Below are positions 16,032-23,618 of a stretch of 30,887 nucleotides of DNA, piece by piece. The stretch covers positions 1 through 30,887 of the IMG/VR virus record IMGVR_UViG_3300022841_000005, one strand, 5' to 3'. Source of the DNA: a virus. The notes under the pieces are model-generated. The model saw only the letters and a program-made list of their open reading frames with translations. It made no database searches and was not told the origin of the DNA. The first letter of the stretch is position 1; the number at the start of each line of letters is the position of its first letter. The position numbers were made by a program, and so were the translations under genes.

Positions 16032-16481
16032 ATGAGACTGCAAAATAAATCTTACATTTTTTTATTAATATTTTTTTTTACTTCTTGTGTCGCTTCAAAA
16101 TCTACGGTCGAATATCAAGAACGCATTATACGAGATACGATTAGCTTGGAAACGATTAGGACTATCGTTAAGCCAATTAATAAAATTTTATACGTAGACA
16201 ATCCCTGCGATTCTTTAGGTGTCTTAAAACCATTCGAAAAAGAGATTAAGACAGAAAAAGCAACGGTTAAATTATCTAACAATAAAGGGGCTATAAAAGT
16301 TGAGGTTAATATTGATAGTATCATTGATGTAAAAGAAAAAGAATTTAAAAGTAAATATCTATCAAATAAAAAAACCAAAGAGGTAGAAATAATTAAATTT
16401 CGTTACCCTCTTTGGTTAATGCTTGGTTTAGTTGGTTCAGTGTTGTTAAACTTATTACTATTAAAGTTTAAGTTTTTTTAA
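16032..16481 (+). CDS. Putative unimolecular spanin (149 aa)
   Basis: The N-terminus MRLQNKSYIFLLIFFFTSC is a lipoprotein signal with lipobox Cys19. The C-terminal segment (about 125-145, LWLMLGLVGSVLLNLLLL) is a transmembrane helix followed by a basic end (KFKFF). A protein anchored in the outer membrane by lipid and in the inner membrane by its C-terminus is the u-spanin layout, known from phage T1 gp11. The middle (YVDNPCDSLGVLKPFEKEIK, then VKVEVNID-type strands) is a conserved periplasmic region in Bacteroidetes phages. It follows the endolysin and would fuse the membranes at lysis. It ends by overlapping the convergent exonuclease gene by 4 nt. Confidence 0.65.
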   Translation: MRLQNKSYIFLLIFFFTSCVASKSTVEYQERIIRDTISLETIRTIVKPINKILYVDNPCDSLGVLKPFEKEIKTEKATVKLSNNKGAIKVEVNIDSIIDVKEKEFKSKYLSNKKTKEVEIIKFRYPLWLMLGLVGSVLLNLLLLKFKFF

Positions 16482-17419
16482 ATCATTCTACGTTGTAAGA
16501 AATCCATATAAGACTTGTTAGATACTTTGTATTGGTGTTGTGTATCATCACAAAACAATATTCTTTGTACTGTGCCTTGCTCTGTGAATATAGTTTTTAA
16601 TAGCCTAATGTCTAAAGAACCGCTAACAGGACAAGCCCATTTTGGTAAACCTTGTTTTACAGCGTTATTTGTAACACTACCAAAATACGGTTTTAAAGTC
16701 ATATACAACTCTTCTGTAGTTACAATATCCCCTTTGTTGTATGCGACCATTTTAGCTAAGTATTCTTTTTGCTCTGAACTTGTGCCATACTCTATCATAT
16801 CCCACATATGAATACCCTCGTGCGATTGCTTCAAAGTTAAACCGAAATACTTAGCCATATAAGCCATTGAGAAACTAGGCAACCTAAAATATCTTTTTGC
16901 CATTCTGTAGATATCAAAAGACTTGACGTATCTATCTACTCTTAATTTATGTTTCGCTGCCCTGGTTGATATCCATTTATTATCAAAAGAATTATTGTTT
17001 TGACCAATCACCATCGATGCCTTATTGTATTCTTTTAAAAACTTTTCTAACATTGTCTTGTCGCAATGTTCATTATCCCAAGTTAAAAAATGAACTTTAT
17101 CTTTGCCTAACCATTTCCAAGCTATAGATATGATTTTTGGTTCGGTTCTAAGTTGCTTATGGTTGATGTATTGTTTACCTGTCCACCATACCGTGGCTTC
17201 AGTTCTACTTGTTTCGATATCATACACCATTATTTTATCATCTACTATATTCGATGCCTTTACGCTAATGCTTAATTCTTTTGCATATTTTCTAATGCAT
17301 CTAGGTGTTACACCTATAGCTTCTGATAATTCATTTTGTACAACTTTCCTAGACTTGCTACTTGCGTATTGGTCTATAATTAATTGTCTGTTTTTTTTAC
17401 TTAAATTGTTTACGCTCAT
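16478..17419 (-). CDS. DnaQ-like 3'-5' exonuclease with N-terminal HTH (313 aa)
   Basis: Residues 63-240 form an RNase H-like DEDDy exonuclease: Exo I VYDIET (Asp67, Glu69), Exo II GQNNNSFDNKWI (Asp146), Exo III YNKGD (Tyr227, Asp231). It should remove nucleotides from 3' ends in phage replication, recombination or host DNA breakdown. The N-terminus (residues 5-55) looks like a helix-turn-helix (IGVTPRCIRKYAKELS). At the C-terminus CPVS (263-266) and CDDT (290-293) look like a zinc ribbon in which the second Cys of each pair is lost. It is the last gene of the minus-strand cluster and has its own TAAATTTG box upstream. Structure-specific ribonuclease activity cannot be excluded. Confidence 0.7.
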   Translation of the reverse strand: MSVNNLSKKNRQLIIDQYASSKSRKVVQNELSEAIGVTPRCIRKYAKELSISVKASNIVDDKIMVYDIETSRTEATVWWTGKQYINHKQLRTEPKIISIAWKWLGKDKVHFLTWDNEHCDKTMLEKFLKEYNKASMVIGQNNNSFDNKWISTRAAKHKLRVDRYVKSFDIYRMAKRYFRLPSFSMAYMAKYFGLTLKQSHEGIHMWDMIEYGTSSEQKEYLAKMVAYNKGDIVTTEELYMTLKPYFGSVTNNAVKQGLPKWACPVSGSLDIRLLKTIFTEQGTVQRILFCDDTQHQYKVSNKSYMDFLQRRMI

Positions 17420-17461
17420 TTTTTTGATTTTTGTAAAAGTAAGTTAAATAATTGAATTACA

Positions 17462-17469
17462 CAAATTTA
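17462..17469 (-). promoter_or_regulatory. Candidate host-type promoter (-7 box TAAATTTG)
   Basis: On the minus strand TAAATTTG fits TAnnTTTG exactly, 43 nt before the exonuclease ATG, predicting a leader of about 35 nt. A TTG lies upstream at shorter than usual spacing, so the -33 element is weak or absent. Confidence 0.4.
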
Positions 17470-17523
17470 TTTCATAGGTTCAATTTATTGAATGGAGTAT
17501 ATAAGTTGTTGTAAAACATAGCC

Positions 17524-17805
17524 TTACTTTAGTATTTTATTTAGCCTATCTATAACCTTTTGGTCTCCCTCTTGGGTCAATGTACCATAAAGCGTGGGGT
17601 TTAATCCCTTTGGTGCTTTTTTAGTCCATTCAGGCAATACACTAAAAATAAATTCTACATCTTCAATCGGCAACGATTCCACAACACCAGATAAAATTAA
17701 TTGCTGCTCAAGTACTTCTTTATCTTTTTTCAGTTCTTTTACTCGCTCTTTTAAAAGATAATTATCTTTAATAAGATTGTCTATTTCAAATTTATTTAAT
17801 TTCAT
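17524..17805 (-). CDS. Hypothetical coiled-coil protein (93 aa)
   Basis: Residues 1-38 form a charged helix with heptad spacing (NYLLKERVKELKKDKEVLEQ). The second half (LPIEDVEFIFSVLPEWTKKA, then GTLTQEGDQKVIDRLNKIL) appears globular and helical. No family is recognised. It lies between the VRR-NUC gene and the exonuclease with short gaps on both sides. Its ATG follows an A-rich leader like the other genes of the operon. A small accessory replication factor is possible, but nothing in the sequence proves it. Confidence 0.55.
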   Translation of the reverse strand: MKLNKFEIDNLIKDNYLLKERVKELKKDKEVLEQQLILSGVVESLPIEDVEFIFSVLPEWTKKAPKGLNPTLYGTLTQEGDQKVIDRLNKILK

Positions 17806-17836
17806 ATTTTCTATGTTTATTTATTTCATCTTGTAA

Positions 17837-18076
17837 TTATCTTATAGCCTTACTTACAAACGCTTCAAATCCTAATTCTTTTAACTCGTCTATTCTGAAT
17901 TGTTGTAATGGTTTTAATGTATCTGTCTTTTCTTTGCACTCAATAAAAGTAGGTTTTTCACCATCTTTTAAACACAACAAATCAGGTATTCCGTTTTTGT
18001 TAGTCTTTATTAAGTTTATAACATACCAACCTTCTTTTTTATATTGGTTTATTATTTTTGTCTGGTGTTTACTCAT
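17837..18076 (-). CDS. VRR-NUC domain nuclease (79 aa)
   Basis: The start is ATG 18076, which overlaps the stop of the upstream small gene (ATGA); a longer frame to 18106 is therefore not used. The 79-residue protein is a minimal VRR-NUC: NKNGIPDLLCL (Asp32), PTFIECKEK (Glu46, Lys48) and LKPLQQFRIDEL (about 53-64). These are the PD-(D/E)xK residues of a DNA structure-specific nuclease. Stand-alone phage VRR-NUC proteins are often coded next to an SF2 helicase, as here, and may resolve branched intermediates together with it. Confidence 0.8.
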   Translation of the reverse strand: MSKHQTKIINQYKKEGWYVINLIKTNKNGIPDLLCLKDGEKPTFIECKEKTDTLKPLQQFRIDELKELGFEAFVSKAIR

Positions 18077-18246
18077 AATATTTCTGTATCCAAGTGATTG
18101 TAGCAAACGTTTCTTAAAACATTAACTGTTATAATGTCTAAATAGTTGATATTTTTAATATCAAATAGTTCTGTATTGTTTAACTCTTGAATTATATTCA
18201 TTAATTGATAAGCTGTTATTTGAAAACTTGGTTCTGGAATACTCAT
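18073..18246 (-). CDS. Hypothetical small protein between helicase and nuclease (57 aa)
   Basis: 57 codons from ATG 18246 (overlapping the helicase stop) to TGA that overlaps the nuclease start in ATGA form. The product begins MSIPEPSFQITAYQLMNIIQ and ends VCYNHLDTEIL; it is acidic and helical. Overlaps at both ends show that it belongs to the operon. No family is recognised. Translational coupling suggests that it is made in equal amount with the VRR-NUC protein. Confidence 0.6.
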   Translation of the reverse strand: MSIPEPSFQITAYQLMNIIQELNNTELFDIKNINYLDIITVNVLRNVCYNHLDTEIL

Positions 18247-19469
18247 ATTTTATAGTCTTTTTTAAATATTCTTAAATTATAATCTTTTTTATTTAATACG
18301 CTTTTATATATTTTGCCCTCAATACCACCCTTAGAAAACACCCAAAAAATCTCGTTTGTTTTTCTTTCCATTGTTGTAAGTCTGTCCCTACTTTGCCAAT
18401 AACTTACCGCTGAAAAATCAATGTTATAATAAACCAAGTAATCAGCTTTTTTTAAACTTATTCCCTCACGACCACTTACTACCTGTAACGCTATATTCAT
18501 TTTAGAGTCGTTATTAAATACTTCTAAATCATTTGTTAGTGTTTCACCATAAATATTTTTTAAAGCGTTGTACTCCTCTTTAAATTTGTAGAAAATACCT
18601 ATCTTATTATTTGCAAACTTATTCTTTATAAATTGAGCCTTTGAATAATCTATCACTTTACTGTTACCGCTTTCAAATTTTATAGTTCCGCTACAAAGTT
18701 GATGTATTTTTGACTGTAATTTTGCACCCGTGTCAGCTAATATAGTTTCGTCTTTTCCTTTTACGAATAAATCAGTTAATAAAACCTTACATAATTTCTT
18801 TGTTATTGGTAACATATCGCAATATAATACATTTTCTATTACGTTCGTTTCAAAACCTGCATCTTTTTGAGTTAATTTTATTAAATAGTTATCAATAAAT
18901 AAACTTACTTTGTGAAAATCTGCATCTGAATAGTCGATTGCTTCGTGTGTACCTAAATATTTTACTTTTTTTTCTACAAACGAGTTAGCCCATTTATAAA
19001 ATGTAGTGTATTGATGAAAAGGACTAAATTTACTCACCCAAAATTGATGATAAACTTGGCTGTATGATTCTGGGAAAGGTGTCCCGCTTAGAAAAATCAT
19101 AGGTAAATGACTATACATTTTTTTAAATAACCTTGCTCGTGTGCTTGGCTTAGGGAATGAGCCAAAACGGTGGTGTTCATCGTGTATTATTAAATCATAA
19201 GAACCCGTTATTTTATGCAAACTTTCGTCATTCATAACGGTAAGTTTAAATTCAAACCCAGCCATTTTATAATCGTCCTCAATGCTTTTAATTGCTTTCT
19301 TTTTAGTTAAGAATAGCACGTCTTTAGCACCGTACAGTTTAGCTACGTTAAGAGATGTTAGTGTCTTACCTGTTCTTACCTCCATTGCTAAGTAAACTAT
19401 CTTTAATTTACTTAGCGTTTCTGTGGCTTTCTCTGATATCTGTTGCTGGTATGGTCTTAGTTTGAACAT
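18243..19469 (-). CDS. SF2 DNA helicase, SNF2/DEAD-like (408 aa)
   Basis: Motifs in order: LRPYQQQ (4-10, Q-motif-like), motif I EVRTGKTLTSL (30-40), motif II DEHH (97-100), motif III SGTP (128-131), and near the C-terminus GREGISLKKADYLVYYNID and motif VI YWQSRDRLTTM. Both RecA-like lobes are present in 408 residues, the short form of phage SF2 helicases. It would unwind or remodel DNA with ATP during replication. It overlaps the upstream gene by 13 nt and the downstream small gene by 4 nt, and lies next to the VRR-NUC gene, a frequent phage pair. Confidence 0.85.
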   Translation of the reverse strand: MFKLRPYQQQISEKATETLSKLKIVYLAMEVRTGKTLTSLNVAKLYGAKDVLFLTKKKAIKSIEDDYKMAGFEFKLTVMNDESLHKITGSYDLIIHDEHHRFGSFPKPSTRARLFKKMYSHLPMIFLSGTPFPESYSQVYHQFWVSKFSPFHQYTTFYKWANSFVEKKVKYLGTHEAIDYSDADFHKVSLFIDNYLIKLTQKDAGFETNVIENVLYCDMLPITKKLCKVLLTDLFVKGKDETILADTGAKLQSKIHQLCSGTIKFESGNSKVIDYSKAQFIKNKFANNKIGIFYKFKEEYNALKNIYGETLTNDLEVFNNDSKMNIALQVVSGREGISLKKADYLVYYNIDFSAVSYWQSRDRLTTMERKTNEIFWVFSKGGIEGKIYKSVLNKKDYNLRIFKKDYKI

Positions 19470-19801
19470 ATTAATTCTTTTTGAGTTAATGCAAAGTACA
19501 AGTTTTGTAATTGGTGTACGTGTTTTAATATAACAAAGTTTCCATTTAAATTATACCAATAAATATTTTCTCTTTTTTGAATCCAATTACCAAACATTTC
19601 AAATCCATATCCATTTTTCTTTTCAAAACCAAACTTAAATAACCAATCTTCTGTTAATGATATTGGCTGAACTATCCTAACGTTAATGTTATTTACATAC
19701 CAAGCACCTTCGTCATAATCAAACACAATACCATTTGTAACAGTAGTTTCACGGTCATCTATACTAACCTTATTCCCAATTCTTAATTCGTTTGCTTTCA
19801 T
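19457..19801 (-). CDS. Conserved Bacteroidetes phage protein, unknown role (114 aa)
   Basis: It starts MKANELRIGNKVSIDDRETT and ends with YVHQLQNLYFALTQKEL-like sequence (HVHQLQNLYFALTQKEL). The internal motif ISLTEDWLFKFGFEKK is also typical. I recognise this as a very common small protein in phages and genomic islands of Bacteroidetes, without known function. Its beta-strand N-terminus ('RIGN-x-V') looks like a small SH3-like barrel. It is located between the primase-helicase and the SF2 helicase, so a DNA-metabolism role is reasonable but not shown. Confidence 0.7.
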   Translation of the reverse strand: MKANELRIGNKVSIDDRETTVTNGIVFDYDEGAWYVNNINVRIVQPISLTEDWLFKFGFEKKNGYGFEMFGNWIQKRENIYWYNLNGNFVILKHVHQLQNLYFALTQKELICSN

Positions 19802-19803
19802 AT

Positions 19804-22056
19804 CTATTTGTTTTCGTTATCAAATTTCTTTGCGTAATTGTATATTTGTTGTCTACTAACACCTAACAACTCTGCAAGTTCTGTTTTCTTTATGTTTTGA
19901 TTTGTAGCGTATATCTTTTTAAAATTAATATAATGGTCATCTTTTGAATTTATACTACTTTTTATTTTACCTCTTTCTATACTATTCGTCTTTATCTTCT
20001 TAGCCATATTAATAAAGTACTTAGACAAAATCTCGGCTTTAAGCACACTTTCAACTGTTATAACATCTTTTGTAGTTCCGTTCTCTTCGTTTGATTCTAG
20101 CGTATTTAAAATAAGTGCAAAGCGTGGCACGTATGCTTTCTGCTTTGGCAACATTGATTTCATATATTCGTTTTCGAAATCGCTGTTTTGAATGTCTGTT
20201 ATTTCGTTAAAAATTCTAATCCATTCTATTTTAGCTTCGGGTGTCATTTTCGCAATAATTGGCTTAATCTCATCATCTTCATTAGTCTTAATGCTTTTCT
20301 TTTGAGTTTCATAAAATCGGATGATATAATCTGAATACCAATTAATTTGGCTTTCTTTCATATCCTTTTCAGAATATTTATCTACAGTTATTTCAGGATA
20401 GCAAAATAAAATTCTATCAATAAAACCGTTATCTTTGTTTTCATCCGTGTAAAACTCATCCATAATAGTCGGTTGAATACCTCCTAATATTGGCAAAAAA
20501 GCACGTTCAACAAATGATGATTTTGCGGTTTTTCTGTTTAGGTTTATTTGTTTACCCGACCAACTAGACAACCAATGTTCTTTATCTCCGCCCTCACGAT
20601 ACTTATTCATATCTTTAAAGAATCCAGCTAACTCATCTTTAAGTACACCGATACCGTTTGAATTTTCGTTATGTAATTCTATTAATGCTTCTAGCGTAAT
20701 GTCGTTTACAATAAATTGAGATTTTCGGGGTTGTCTTACCTCTTCCGTAAGACCTTTGTCTTTTTTGCTTAGTGTTTGATAGTTTTCAAATGCTTCTGAA
20801 TCTTTAATATATTTTTTAATTTCTCTATTATTAATCTTTTCTAAAGGGAATGTAATAGCAGAAATAGATGGGGTTTTACCGACACCCGCTTTACCAACTA
20901 AAGACAGCCAAATATTTGCTGATTCGTTCCAACCTTTTTTAACTTCTATCTGCATAGAGTTACCTATAATAATTGAAGATAAAAACAACAACGAACATCC
21001 CATGTAATCAACACTATTATTTAAAGTTTGGTTAGAAACTAATATGTATTGCTGCAAAGATAAAGGTAATATCTCTAAGGGGAATGTATCGTTATAGTCT
21101 ATTGGTTCGGGTTGTGGTTCCGCTGTTTGTTCAAAAGTTTGCGTTTGCTTTAATCTATCGCCATAACCATCTTTATACAATTGTTTAGCTGCTTCGCTAA
21201 AATCGTTGTTATGAATTAAATGAGCATAAACAGAAAAAGCGTTATAAGTTTTCTCAGCGTCAAAAGTTGTGCCTGTGCTAAATAAATACATCAACCCGCT
21301 ATCTTTAAAGATGTATCCTGAATGAGGACTAAGCGAACCGTGTCTTTTTATAATATACTTGTCTTTTATGTTTCTAACTATTTTGAAATCATTAGATATT
21401 AAATCGAAAACAGAAGTTTTATTATTGTAGTCTTCCCAGGAGCTTAGTTGATTTTCTTCGTTGTTATAAACTTTCTTTTCAATTTTTATTACTGGTTGCT
21501 CTTCTACAAAGTTATAAGTTCTTGAAACTGAAAATAGTATTTGCCTATCTTCATCACTAATATAATCTATGTCTTTATATGTCTTGTCGGTTAGGTTTTT
21601 ACCGTCATAATTGAAAACATACCCGCCAATCCCTCTAGTCTCAAGTACGCATTGTTGGTGTCCTTTTAATTTAGCGACTTTTAAATTACCCTCAACTCTT
21701 TTTGATTTATACAGGATATGATACCCAGCGTTTTTAGTTTTATAAATTACAAACTTATCGTTAAAGTCAAAAATATTGTCTTGCAAAAAAGATAAATATT
21801 CGCTCCAAAAATCTTTTTGTTCTTTAGCGGTCGAGAACACTTTTAAATCTACATCAATACATTCTAAGTCAGCGAATCCCGTAACTATTCCAACATTATC
21901 TGTAGTTTTTAACTCGTAATGTTTAGCGAATACGTCTTTACTTATTGGTGTTGTTTGGTATTCCTTCCATTTTGTGTTCGGTATTTTATTGTCCGATACC
22001 GTTATCAAACTAAAGCCTTCGTCTAATAGTCTATTGCATTTGTTTATCTCTATCAT
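19804..22056 (-). CDS. Primase-polymerase / DUF3987 helicase-like replication protein (750 aa)
   Basis: A replication enzyme with several parts. Residues 1-160 are a prim-pol (AEP) domain: NVGIVTGFADLECIDVD with Asp68/Asp70, GYHILYKS with His113, LETRGIGGYV (139-148). Residues 215-300 form a linker domain. Residues 320-620 are DUF3987-like with Walker A GKAGVGKT (388-395) and GVLKDELAGFF (about 470-480). Near the C-terminus a helix-turn-helix (ELAELLGVSRQQIYNYAKKF) may bind the origin. It would prime and unwind phage DNA. The cluster has no separate DNA polymerase, so this protein or the host polymerase must extend DNA. Confidence 0.8.
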   Translation of the reverse strand: MIEINKCNRLLDEGFSLITVSDNKIPNTKWKEYQTTPISKDVFAKHYELKTTDNVGIVTGFADLECIDVDLKVFSTAKEQKDFWSEYLSFLQDNIFDFNDKFVIYKTKNAGYHILYKSKRVEGNLKVAKLKGHQQCVLETRGIGGYVFNYDGKNLTDKTYKDIDYISDEDRQILFSVSRTYNFVEEQPVIKIEKKVYNNEENQLSSWEDYNNKTSVFDLISNDFKIVRNIKDKYIIKRHGSLSPHSGYIFKDSGLMYLFSTGTTFDAEKTYNAFSVYAHLIHNNDFSEAAKQLYKDGYGDRLKQTQTFEQTAEPQPEPIDYNDTFPLEILPLSLQQYILVSNQTLNNSVDYMGCSLLFLSSIIIGNSMQIEVKKGWNESANIWLSLVGKAGVGKTPSISAITFPLEKINNREIKKYIKDSEAFENYQTLSKKDKGLTEEVRQPRKSQFIVNDITLEALIELHNENSNGIGVLKDELAGFFKDMNKYREGGDKEHWLSSWSGKQINLNRKTAKSSFVERAFLPILGGIQPTIMDEFYTDENKDNGFIDRILFCYPEITVDKYSEKDMKESQINWYSDYIIRFYETQKKSIKTNEDDEIKPIIAKMTPEAKIEWIRIFNEITDIQNSDFENEYMKSMLPKQKAYVPRFALILNTLESNEENGTTKDVITVESVLKAEILSKYFINMAKKIKTNSIERGKIKSSINSKDDHYINFKKIYATNQNIKKTELAELLGVSRQQIYNYAKKFDNENK

Positions 22057-22058
22057 TT

Positions 22059-22712
22059 TTAAAACATTGTTAGTTGTTGTTGGTGTTCTTTTAACCTCTT
22101 AGTTGCTGCAAGGTAATAATCTTTGTCTAACTCACAAGCCGTTAGGTCAAAGCCTAAATTATGACAAGCAAGTGCAATACTTCCAGAGCCTAAATGCGTG
22201 TCTAGTATTTTATCACTTTTTTCTGCATAGTTCATTAATAACCACTCATATAAATCTATTGGTTTTTGTGTTGGGTGGTATTTCTTACTAGCCGATGTGT
22301 TGCCTTCTAGGTTTCCGTAGTACCTAAAATTAAACATTTTAGCAACTTTGTTAAAAGAAGTATAAGCTAACTCTCCATCTGCAAAATTAGGAACAGGATT
22401 TCCTTTATTCCAAAACACAAAACCTTTGCATCCTTCACTCCACAAAAAAGGAAAATAATTACCACCCCAAACAATTTGATTTTTTGAAACTCTTTTAAGT
22501 TCTGTAAAGTATTTATCTGTTGGTATTCCATCATCCCAATTTGAGTTTTTGTATTTATCCGCTTTTACTCTTGTTCCATCAGATGTTTTATTTGTTCTAT
22601 TAAATGTTCCAAATCCAATCCCATAAGGCGGGTCTACAATCGCTAAATCAAAGTGATTATCTTCATACCTAGCCATTAACTCCATATTGCACTCGTTTGT
22701 TATCTCTATCAT
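22059..22712 (-). CDS. DNA methyltransferase, beta-type (DPPY) (217 aa)
   Basis: Motif IV VDPPYG (26-31) precedes motif I ILDTHLGSGS (about residues 167-176), the order of beta-class amino-methyltransferases (N6-adenine or N4-cytosine). The HPTQKP motif before motif I is also typical. There is no restriction gene beside it, so it is an orphan enzyme, most likely protecting phage DNA from host restriction. It follows the DnaA-C-like gene by 1 nt and precedes the primase-helicase gene by 2 nt. DPPY favours adenine as target, but the recognition site cannot be read from sequence. Confidence 0.85.
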   Translation of the reverse strand: MIEITNECNMELMARYEDNHFDLAIVDPPYGIGFGTFNRTNKTSDGTRVKADKYKNSNWDDGIPTDKYFTELKRVSKNQIVWGGNYFPFLWSEGCKGFVFWNKGNPVPNFADGELAYTSFNKVAKMFNFRYYGNLEGNTSASKKYHPTQKPIDLYEWLLMNYAEKSDKILDTHLGSGSIALACHNLGFDLTACELDKDYYLAATKRLKEHQQQLTMF

Positions 22713-22713
22713 A

Positions 22714-23205
22714 CTAACAGCTTTCTATTATTTCGTAATTGTTTTTCATTTTCCAAGCCCAAGACTTTTTACGCAATGTAATCATTTCTATCAACTCATC
22801 ACTTTGTTGTTGTGTTAAATCTGAAACTAATTTTTGAACTTCTGTTAAATCTGATTTATCAATTACAACTATTTTCTTTTCTTTCGGTGTCGATTCTTTA
22901 AAAAATAAGTTTAAATAGTTTTTTAATTCTGGGTATGTATAGCAATAGCTTTCAAATTTACCTAATGAATGTAAGTATTTATCGTGGCTATATTGCAAAC
23001 CTCTATTTCTGTAGTATTGTGCCATACTCGATGGACTTACTTTGTGTTTTCTAAACGCTATCGTATTAAACAAGCATCTATATTCGGGATATAAACGACT
23101 TCTAAAATTAATCATAATATTAATATTCAAATCATTTACAATAAACTCTAATATTTTATCTAAATCTTTTTCTACTTTCTTTGTTATCTTGCTATATTTC
23201 TCCAT
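22714..23205 (-). CDS. DnaA C-terminal-like DNA-binding protein (163 aa)
   Basis: Residues 30-85 (NFRSRLYPEYRCLFNTIAFR, then VSPSSMAQYYRNRGLQYSHD) resemble the DnaA domain IV helix-turn-helix, in which a basic loop and a final helix bind DNA boxes. No ATPase part is present. Phages use such proteins as origin or operator binders. The C-terminal half has a predicted helical and acidic region (LVSDLTQQQSDELIEMITL). The gene is preceded by a hairpin that may lower its expression compared with the DUF3127 gene. The octamer cluster at 26.9 kb is a possible target. Confidence 0.5.
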   Translation of the reverse strand: MEKYSKITKKVEKDLDKILEFIVNDLNINIMINFRSRLYPEYRCLFNTIAFRKHKVSPSSMAQYYRNRGLQYSHDKYLHSLGKFESYCYTYPELKNYLNLFFKESTPKEKKIVVIDKSDLTEVQKLVSDLTQQQSDELIEMITLRKKSWAWKMKNNYEIIESC

Positions 23206-23219
23206 CTTGTTTTTGTTTT

Positions 23220-23250
23220 AAAAAGGGTGCTAAATTAATAACACCCTTTT
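23220..23250 (-). terminator. Hairpin attenuator between DUF3127 and DnaA-like genes
   Basis: On the minus strand AAAAGGGTG (23250-23242) and CACCCTTTT (23229-23221) form a perfect 9-bp stem with a 12-nt loop; T5 ends at 23220. Only five T residues follow the stem, so partial termination is more likely than complete stop. The structure is symmetric, but there is no plus-strand gene for it to serve. Confidence 0.6.
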
Positions 23251-23260
23251 GTTTTAATAA

Positions 23261-23605
23261 TTAAAAAGGCAAATCTTTTGCAGCTTCTTCTATTCTTTCT
23301 GTTGGTGTTAACTCGTTGCTTGGTGTGTCGCTTAATTTTTCAATCCTCCAACCTTGCAAAGAATTGAAATACTTAGCTACACCCTCGTTATTAATCCATT
23401 CACGACCCCGTAAATTAATACCAACCTTAACGTTTTGACCTAGTTCGTAAGCGTCTAACAGTTCGCATTTGTCCTGCACAAACTCAATCATAATATCCTG
23501 CGGATATTGGTCTTCTGTTGTTACTACTAACTCACGTTTTTTAAATGCCTTAGCACCAAATTCTGCTGTTTCTCCTACTACTTTAATCGTTCCTTGTACT
23601 TCCAT
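23261..23605 (-). CDS. DUF3127 protein, putative ssDNA-binding OB fold (114 aa)
   Basis: It matches DUF3127 along its full length: MEVQGTIKVVGETAEFGAKA, KKRELVVTTEDQYPQDIMIE, LLDAYELGQNVKVGINLRG, REWINNEGVAKYFNSLQGWR. The fold is predicted to be an OB barrel. The short tail EEAAKDLPF is acidic and ends in hydrophobic residues, like the interaction tip of SSB proteins. Together with position in the replication operon this suggests a single-strand DNA-binding protein that recruits partners. It is the last gene before a hairpin, so it may be made in larger amounts than the genes downstream. Confidence 0.75.
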   Translation of the reverse strand: MEVQGTIKVVGETAEFGAKAFKKRELVVTTEDQYPQDIMIEFVQDKCELLDAYELGQNVKVGINLRGREWINNEGVAKYFNSLQGWRIEKLSDTPSNELTPTERIEEAAKDLPF

Positions 23606-23618
23606 AATTTCTATTTAT

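Noticed and set aside
17103-17447. Plus-strand frame of 114 codons opposite the exonuclease gene
   Set aside because: It is antisense to a gene with complete catalytic motifs, and its product is a Leu/Phe/Ser-rich shadow without a neighbouring operon or leader.
18077-18106. Longer start of the VRR-NUC gene at 18106
   Set aside because: These codons overlap the end of the 57-aa gene, whose stop joins ATG 18076 in an ATGA overlap; the added residues are not part of the domain.
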